Shown: positions 5,968 through 9,178 of the stretch, piece by piece
Numbering within the stretch: position 1 is the first letter of the stretch
How the letters are laid out: each line of letters opens with the position of its first letter
DNA from: RGIG5472 sp051867635
GTDB lineage: Bacteria > Bacillota > Clostridia > Oscillospirales > Oscillospiraceae
Direction: 5' to 3'
Assembly: GCA_051867635.1 (NCBI GenBank)
Contig: JBJDYT010000092.1
Span: forward strand, 1 to 9,178
DNA length: 9,178 nt
Notes under the pieces: generated by a model
The model's input: only the letters and a program-made list of their open reading frames with translations
Database searches by the model: none
Told to the model about the DNA's origin: nothing
Made by a program: the position numbers and the translations under genes

Positions 5968-6531
5968 ATGACCTTTCAATACTTTTTCTTCGACACCTAC
6001 ATCGGATACTTCCTGCAGGTTCTGCCCATCGCCCTGGCGGCGGGGCTGCTGACCCTGCGGCACAGGCGGAAGGCCGTCCCTACGGGCGGAAAACCCCGGC
6101 GGCAGACACTGTGGTTTTTCTTCTCCAGCTATCTCGCGGGGCTGCTGGCGCTGACGCTGCTGCCACGGGGCCTGCTCACCGAATTCTGGTACCGGCTCTT
6201 TTACGGCGGGAGCAGCGGCGCCACCCTCTTTCCCGCCCTCGGCGGCTTCAATTTCATTCCCAACTTCTGGCGGCATCTGCGTCAGGAAAACCTGGGGAAT
6301 CTGCTGATGTTCCTGCCCTTCGGCGTGCTGTACCCCCTCTGCCGGCCGCAGCGGCGCTGGCGCGACGCGGCGCTGGCGGGTCTCTGTCTCTCCCTCGGCA
6401 TTGAGATCCTCCAGCCCTTTCTCGGGCGGAGCTTCGATATAAACGATCTCATTCTCAACACCCTGGGGGCTGCTCTCGGCGCGGGGGCGGTGTTCCTCGC
6501 CCGGCGGCTGCCGCCGGCAAAAAGAATATGA
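5968..6531 (+). CDS. VanZ family membrane protein
   Basis: Multipass membrane protein of the VanZ family, named after the teicoplanin-resistance accessory protein; the function of chromosomal members outside van clusters is mostly unknown. The 187-residue protein has hydrophobic segments at about 11-30, 47-66, 109-124, 133-150 and 160-177. Family motifs are GGFNFIPNFW (92-101), NLGNLLMFLPFGVLYPL (108-124), and the C-terminal block EILQPFLGRSFDINDLILNT (146-165) followed by LGAALG. The ATG at 5968 has AGGAG six bases upstream and lies downstream of the apparent promoter. No van ligase or regulator gene is near, so a role in glycopeptide resistance is not supported by context. Confidence 0.92.
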   Translation: MTFQYFFFDTYIGYFLQVLPIALAAGLLTLRHRRKAVPTGGKPRRQTLWFFFSSYLAGLLALTLLPRGLLTEFWYRLFYGGSSGATLFPALGGFNFIPNFWRHLRQENLGNLLMFLPFGVLYPLCRPQRRWRDAALAGLCLSLGIEILQPFLGRSFDINDLILNTLGAALGAGAVFLARRLPPAKRI

Positions 6532-6700
6532 AAAACCGGAGGAGCCGGCGCGGGAACGAAAGGCGGCGGTGGCGCCGCCCGCCTCTGTTGCGGAGCGGCC
6601 CCGCGGGATGCTATGATGAGCGCGGCAAATCTGCATTGAGCGGGCTCCCTGCGCAAGGGAGCATGCCGCCCATGCGGGGGAGCGCCGAAGGACAGGGAGC
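6532..6700. other. GC-rich stretch without a recognisable gene
   Basis: I see no supportable gene here. It holds two hairpins: a 7-bp one at 6562-6579 with no T run, possibly the end of the VanZ transcript, and a 7-bp one at 6644-6662 (GCTCCCT with AGGGAGC). A possible promoter, TTGCGG (6588-6593), 18 bases, TATGAT (6612-6617), could drive the GNAT gene. The open frame across 6528-6728 shows no conserved motif and low-complexity Arg/Gly/Pro composition. It may be debris of the deletion that truncated the following acetyltransferase. Confidence 0.5.
6588..6617 (+). promoter_or_regulatory. Weak promoter candidate upstream of the GNAT gene
   Basis: TTGCGG and TATGAT are separated by 18 bases. 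It is the only reasonable sigma-A-like pair I find between the VanZ gene and the GNAT gene, but the -35 box is imperfect and the transcript would carry a leader of about 260 bases through the acetyltransferase remnant. Confidence 0.35.
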
Positions 6701-6838
6701 GGAGGGGCCAATATCCTGCCCGGCGTGACCATCAGGGATGATGTCGTCATCGGCGCGGGAAGCGTTGTGCCAGGGGATATCCCGGACAACACCGTGGCTT
6801 GGGGCAATCCCTGCCGGGTCATGCGGGAGAACCGATAG
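6701..6838 (+). pseudogene. 3' remnant of a hexapeptide-repeat acetyltransferase (maltose/galactoside O-acetyltransferase type)
   Basis: Forty-five codons and a TAG encode GGANILPGVTIRDDVVIGAG, then SVVPGDIPDNTVAWGNPCRV and MRENR. This is the C-terminal end of the left-handed beta-helix acetyltransferases related to maltose and galactoside O-acetyltransferases, which use acetyl-CoA; GVTIRDDVVIGAGSVV contains hexapeptide repeats and GNPCRV is the conserved C-terminal motif. Intact members have about 180 to 210 residues, so about three quarters of the gene, including the substrate site and start, is missing. Codons upstream of 6701 read into unrelated Arg/Gly-rich sequence with no start and no ribosome binding site. 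I conclude a 5' deletion. The remaining codons show no frameshift or stop, so the loss may be recent. Confidence 0.85.
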
Positions 6839-6885
6839 CGCCCGGGCGGCGGAGCGGGAGAAGGCTAACCGCAGAGGGAGCGTAT

Positions 6886-7434
6886 ATGGAACTGCCCATC
6901 AGGAAGAAAGCTGCGGTCCAAACGAAACGTCTGCCGCTGAAGCCCTATTCCCAGAAGGACACGGCGCTGCTGGTGGAACTTCTGTCTGACCGGGAGGTCA
7001 CAAGGACGTTTATGGTGCCTGTTTTTGAAACGGCAGAGCAGACAACCGCATTGGCCCAAAAGCTCATCTCCTTCAGCCGGTTGGAAGACACGCGGCATCT
7101 GGAATACGGTATCTATCTGGGTGCGCGTCCGATCGGCTTTATCACCGACTACGGCGGCGAGGGGGATGAGATAGAGATCGGCTACGTCATCCATCCAGAG
7201 CAGCAGGCACACGGTTATGCGACAGAAGCCGTCGGCGCTGTCATAGAGGCGCTGCGCGAAATGGGCTTTCGGAAAGTGAGGGCCGGCTTCTTCACGGAGA
7301 ACACGGCAAGCCGCCGGGTGATGGAGAAATGCGGCATGAAACCAAACGGCGTCACCAGTGAAGAGACATACTGCGGCATTCTTCATCCATGCCGCCATTA
7401 TGAGATCTGTTTTCAGGCAGAGCCACATACATAA
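6886..7434 (+). CDS. GNAT family N-acetyltransferase (RimJ/RimL-like)
   Basis: Probable acetyl-CoA-dependent N-acetyltransferase; the acceptor (protein N terminus, small amine or antibiotic) cannot be told from sequence. The 182-residue protein begins MELPIRKKAAVQTKRLPLKP, with the beta-1 strand leading into YSQKDTALLVELLSDREVTR as in RimJ/RimL relatives. LEYGIYLGARPIGFI (72-86) and EIEIGYVIHPEQQAHGYATE (95-114) form the core, with the acetyl-CoA pyrophosphate loop in QQAHGYA (106-112). ENTASRRVMEKCGM (138-151) is the conserved C-terminal motif. The ATG has AGGGAG five bases upstream; the longer in-frame start at 6799 lies inside the acetyltransferase remnant and is rejected. It lies 47 bases after the remnant and converges on the CRISPR array. 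Lower GC in its codons than in the core genes is modest support for an accessory origin. Confidence 0.9.
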   Translation: MELPIRKKAAVQTKRLPLKPYSQKDTALLVELLSDREVTRTFMVPVFETAEQTTALAQKLISFSRLEDTRHLEYGIYLGARPIGFITDYGGEGDEIEIGYVIHPEQQAHGYATEAVGAVIEALREMGFRKVRAGFFTENTASRRVMEKCGMKPNGVTSEETYCGILHPCRHYEICFQAEPHT

Positions 7435-7436
7435 AG

Positions 7437-7466
7437 CAGCGCTGCTTTCAGCCGAAAGCAGCGCTG
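7437..7466. terminator. 13-bp hairpin between the GNAT gene and the CRISPR array
   Basis: CAGCGCTGCTTTC (7437-7449) pairs perfectly with GAAAGCAGCGCTG (7454-7466) around a 4-base loop, starting two bases after the GNAT stop. Followed by TCCTTAT on the plus strand and CTTTATG on the minus strand, it has weak T runs both ways and could end the GNAT transcript and the oncoming array transcript. Confidence 0.65.
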
Positions 7467-7470
7467 TCCT

Positions 7471-7499
7471 TATGCGAGCCATGCCCGCGTGGGAGCATC
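7471..7499 (-). repeat. Degenerate CRISPR repeat marking the trailer end
   Basis: The segment contains ATGCCCGCGTGGGAGCATC, which aligns with the 3' part of the plus-strand repeat (ATGCCCCCGCGA then six G then CATC) with three deleted bases and two substitutions; about half of the preceding ten bases also match. It ends at 7499, and the distance to the first intact repeat is 35 bases, exactly a spacer length in this array. Decayed repeats are normally found at the leader-distal end, which supports leftward polarity. Confidence 0.78.
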
Positions 7500-7534
7500 G
7501 GCACCCGGTCTACGCCGAGCTGTTCAAAGGTGAC
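7500..7534 (-). other. Oldest spacer, between the degenerate and first intact repeat
   Basis: Thirty-five bases between two repeat copies; the plus strand reads HPVYAELFKGD without a stop, like an internal piece of a coding sequence. If the polarity is right this is the oldest spacer preserved. Its leader-distal flank is damaged, so it may not yield a normal crRNA. Confidence 0.7.
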
Positions 7535-7668
7535 GTTTCAAGTCATGCCCCCGCGAGGGGGGCATCGGCCCGCCGCCCACCAACAACGGCGAGATCTTCT
7601 GGTTTCAAGTCATGCCCCCGCGAGGGGGGCATCTGCTCCAGCTTGGCGATGTTGACCTCGTAGCCGAA

Positions 7669-7699
7669 GTTTCAAGTCATGCCCCCGCGAGGGGGCATC
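7669..7699 (-). repeat. Variant CRISPR repeat, 31 nt, one G missing
   Basis: The G run has five instead of six bases. On the crRNA strand this shortens the loop from CTCGC to TCGC and keeps the 8-bp stem intact. Confidence 0.95.
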
Positions 7700-8124
7700 T
7701 TTAATCTCACGATGGCGGAGGTGATCCGGTTTGTTTCAAGTCATGCCCCCGCGAGGGGGGCATCCAACAGCCGTCAGGGCCAAGATGTACACAGCCCCGT
7801 TTCAAGTCATGCCCCCGCGAGGGGGGCATCGACGCCGGCCGCGACTACTCGAAGGGCTTCAAGTTTCAAGTCATGCCCCCGCGAGGGGGGCATCCATTCG
7901 TTGTTGCCACTGGAGCGGGCGTAGCGGGTTTCAAGTCATGCCCCCGCGAGGGGGGCATCGAACCAGTTAAAAACCATGTGTCCGTTGTTGTTGGTTTCAA
8001 GTCATGCCCCCGCGAGGGGGGCATCCCGTGAATATACAGCTTATGTCGATGGCGTGTATGTTTCAAGTCATGCCCCCGCGAGGGGGGCATCGAAGACCAC
8101 AAGGGCAGCTGGGCAAAGTTCTGT

Positions 8125-8155
8125 GTTTCAAGTCATGCCCCCGCGAGGGGGCATC
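8125..8155 (-). repeat. Variant CRISPR repeat, 31 nt, one G missing
   Basis: It carries the same one-base deletion as the copy at 7669, seven units away, while all repeats between them have the full-length G run. Confidence 0.95.
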
Positions 8156-9152
8156 GCGGAGTTGCGAATCTGCTGAAAGTGCTGACGAGGTTTCAAGTCA
8201 TGCCCCCGCGAGGGGGGCATCGCAGGGTGTTGGCGAAGCCGTTGTCGACCGCCTCCTGTTTCAAGTCATGCCCCCGCGAGGGGGGCATCGGGGCGTACTC
8301 TTTACCAAGGGACGCAGCGCCATTGAGTTTCAAGTCATGCCCCCGCGAGGGGGGCATCGTCCATCACCCTTCCCTCCGGCGACGGGTTGAAGTTTCAAGT
8401 CATGCCCCCGCGAGGGGGGCATCCCGTTTAGCGTTCTATGGTGACAGCATAGAATAAGTTTCAAGTCATGCCCCCGCGAGGGGGGCATCTCTCGCCCAGC
8501 AGGTACTCCACCATGCTCATGAGAGTTTCAAGTCATGCCCCCGCGAGGGGGGCATCATAACGCAATTCTCTCTGTTCCCGAAGTACCTGTGTTTCAAGTC
8601 ATGCCCCCGCGAGGGGGGCATCACACGTCACGAGAGTTCACAGCCGAGATATTCATGTTTCAAGTCATGCCCCCGCGAGGGGGGCATCTGCAAGGGTTTT
8701 ATGGCGTTCTCTTATGTACTTTGAAGTTTCAAGTCATGCCCCCGCGAGGGGGGCATCTCACATCGTTAACGATGAAACCCTTTACAGTACTGTTTCAAGT
8801 CATGCCCCCGCGAGGGGGGCATCGAAGCTCGTCCACGGTGACGCCGTAGTGATCGGCGTTTCAAGTCATGCCCCCGCGAGGGGGGCATCCTGCTCATAGC
8901 CGTTGGCGGTGCTCTCTATGATGTTTCAAGTCATGCCCCCGCGAGGGGGGCATCGAATTTGCTTGATGGCGCAAAACCTCAGATGGAGTTTCAAGTCATG
9001 CCCCCGCGAGGGGGGCATCCTTCGCGATCAAGGGGAAGTATAGCTTCCCTGGAGTTTCAAGTCATGCCCCCGCGAGGGGGGCATCTTCAAGGACTTTGTG
9101 TTGACGGAGGATGAATCTAAGTTTCAAGTCATGCCCCCGCGAGGGGGGCATC

Positions 9153-9178
9153 GGAGATAGAAAATAGTCTATTATTGT
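9153..9178 (-). promoter_or_regulatory. Probable start of the CRISPR leader (or a cut-off spacer)
   Basis: The 26 bases after the last repeat have only 7 G or C, far below the spacers, and on the minus strand include TATTTTC next to the first repeat. An AT-rich flank at the end opposite the decayed repeat is where a leader is expected. Because a normal spacer would be 32 to 37 nt, the window ends too early to exclude another repeat. Confidence 0.5.

Larger units (their letters stand above)
7535..9152 (-). CRISPR. CRISPR array, type I-C-like repeat, 25 repeats and 24 spacers
   Basis: A 32-nt direct repeat occurs 25 times, starting at 7535, 7602, 7669, 7733, 7799, 7863, 7928, 7994, 8060, 8125, 8190, 8258, 8327, 8392, 8458, 8525, 8591, 8657, 8726, 8792, 8858, 8923, 8988, 9054 and 9121. 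On the plus strand it begins GTTTCAAGTCATGCCCCC and ends GGGGGGCATC. The copies at 7669 and 8125 lack one G; the rest are identical. Spacers are 32 to 37 nt (in order 35, 35, 33, 34, 32, 33, 34, 34, 33, 34, 36, 37, 33, 34, 35, 34, 34, 37, 34, 34, 33, 33, 34, 35) and all differ. Read on the minus strand, the repeat gives GATGCCCCCC, loop, GGGGGCATGACTTGAAAC: an 8-bp stem with a 5-base loop and a 10-base tail, the shape of type I-C repeats processed by Cas5. No cas gene is in view. Strand and type are inferred from the repeat and the decayed repeat at the left end. Confidence 0.97.

Noticed and set aside
5968..6531. VanZ-like gene as evidence of a glycopeptide resistance cluster
   Set aside because: No vanA/B-type ligase, vanX, vanH or two-component genes are nearby, and VanZ-domain proteins are common in Clostridia without such clusters.
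6528..6728. A 66-codon frame between the VanZ gene and the acetyltransferase remnant
   Set aside because: It overlaps the VanZ stop, has low-complexity Arg/Gly/Pro composition, and shows no recognised motif or convincing start signal.
7467..7534. A small RNA or tracrRNA between the GNAT gene and the array
   Set aside because: The sequence is better explained as a decayed repeat plus a spacer, and a type I-like repeat does not need a tracrRNA.
7500..9120. Possibility that the repeats are a coding tandem repeat or a non-CRISPR minisatellite
   Set aside because: The spacers are all different and tightly sized, the repeats are almost identical, and the repeat has the stem and TTGAAAC end of a known CRISPR class.
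7535..9152. Several open frames of 60 to 130 codons across the repeats, reading as repetitive proteins such as SSHAPARGAS, FQVMPPRGGH or FKSCPREGG
   Set aside because: Repeat plus spacer is often 66 bases, so a frame can persist through several units. The conserved part is only the CRISPR repeat translated, the rest changes with each spacer, and there is no ribosome binding site.

Overview
The window looks like a chromosomal segment of a GC-rich, spore-forming Clostridia bacterium. I infer this from sigma-G next to a YlmC/YmxH sporulation protein, a YitT membrane protein, a Gram-positive scpA gene with a site-2-type protease, strong AGGAGG ribosome binding sites, and sigma-A promoters with exact 17-bp spacers. 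The protein style fits the Oscillospiraceae, but that placement is only a guess.

Left part (1 to 4883, all minus strand): scpA preceded by a small M50 membrane metalloprotease in one transcription unit, then a YitT-family membrane protein with its own promoter and terminator, then rpsB-tsf (ribosomal protein S2 and elongation factor Ts) with a hairpin between the two genes and a terminator after tsf, then ylmC/ymxH. Middle (4884 to 6531, plus strand): sigG, divergent from ylmC/ymxH and preceded by a sigma-F/sigma-G-type promoter, then a VanZ-family membrane protein. Everything up to about 6531 reads as conserved core genome. The region 6532 to 7434 looks accessory: a gene-poor GC-rich patch, the 3' remnant of a hexapeptide-repeat acetyltransferase, and an intact GNAT acetyltransferase ending in a 13-bp hairpin.

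Right part (7471 to the window end): a CRISPR array of 25 near-identical 32-nt repeats separated by 24 spacers of 32 to 37 nt. One decayed repeat lies exactly one spacer length before the first good repeat. Read on the minus strand, the repeat has the shape of type I-C repeats: an 8-bp stem, a short loop and a 3' tail ending TTGAAAC. The decayed repeat at the low-coordinate end and the AT-rich 26 nt after the last repeat both suggest that the leader is to the right and that transcription runs on the minus strand, towards the GNAT gene. No cas gene is in the window; if the array is native, a cas operon would be expected to the right. I see no clearly new defence system here. The most useful leads are the array polarity, the two one-base-shorter repeats, a spacer resembling a phage terminase motif, the truncated acetyltransferase, and several regulatory structures (sigG promoter, rpsB leader, rpsB-tsf hairpin, inverted repeat over the yitT-family promoter).
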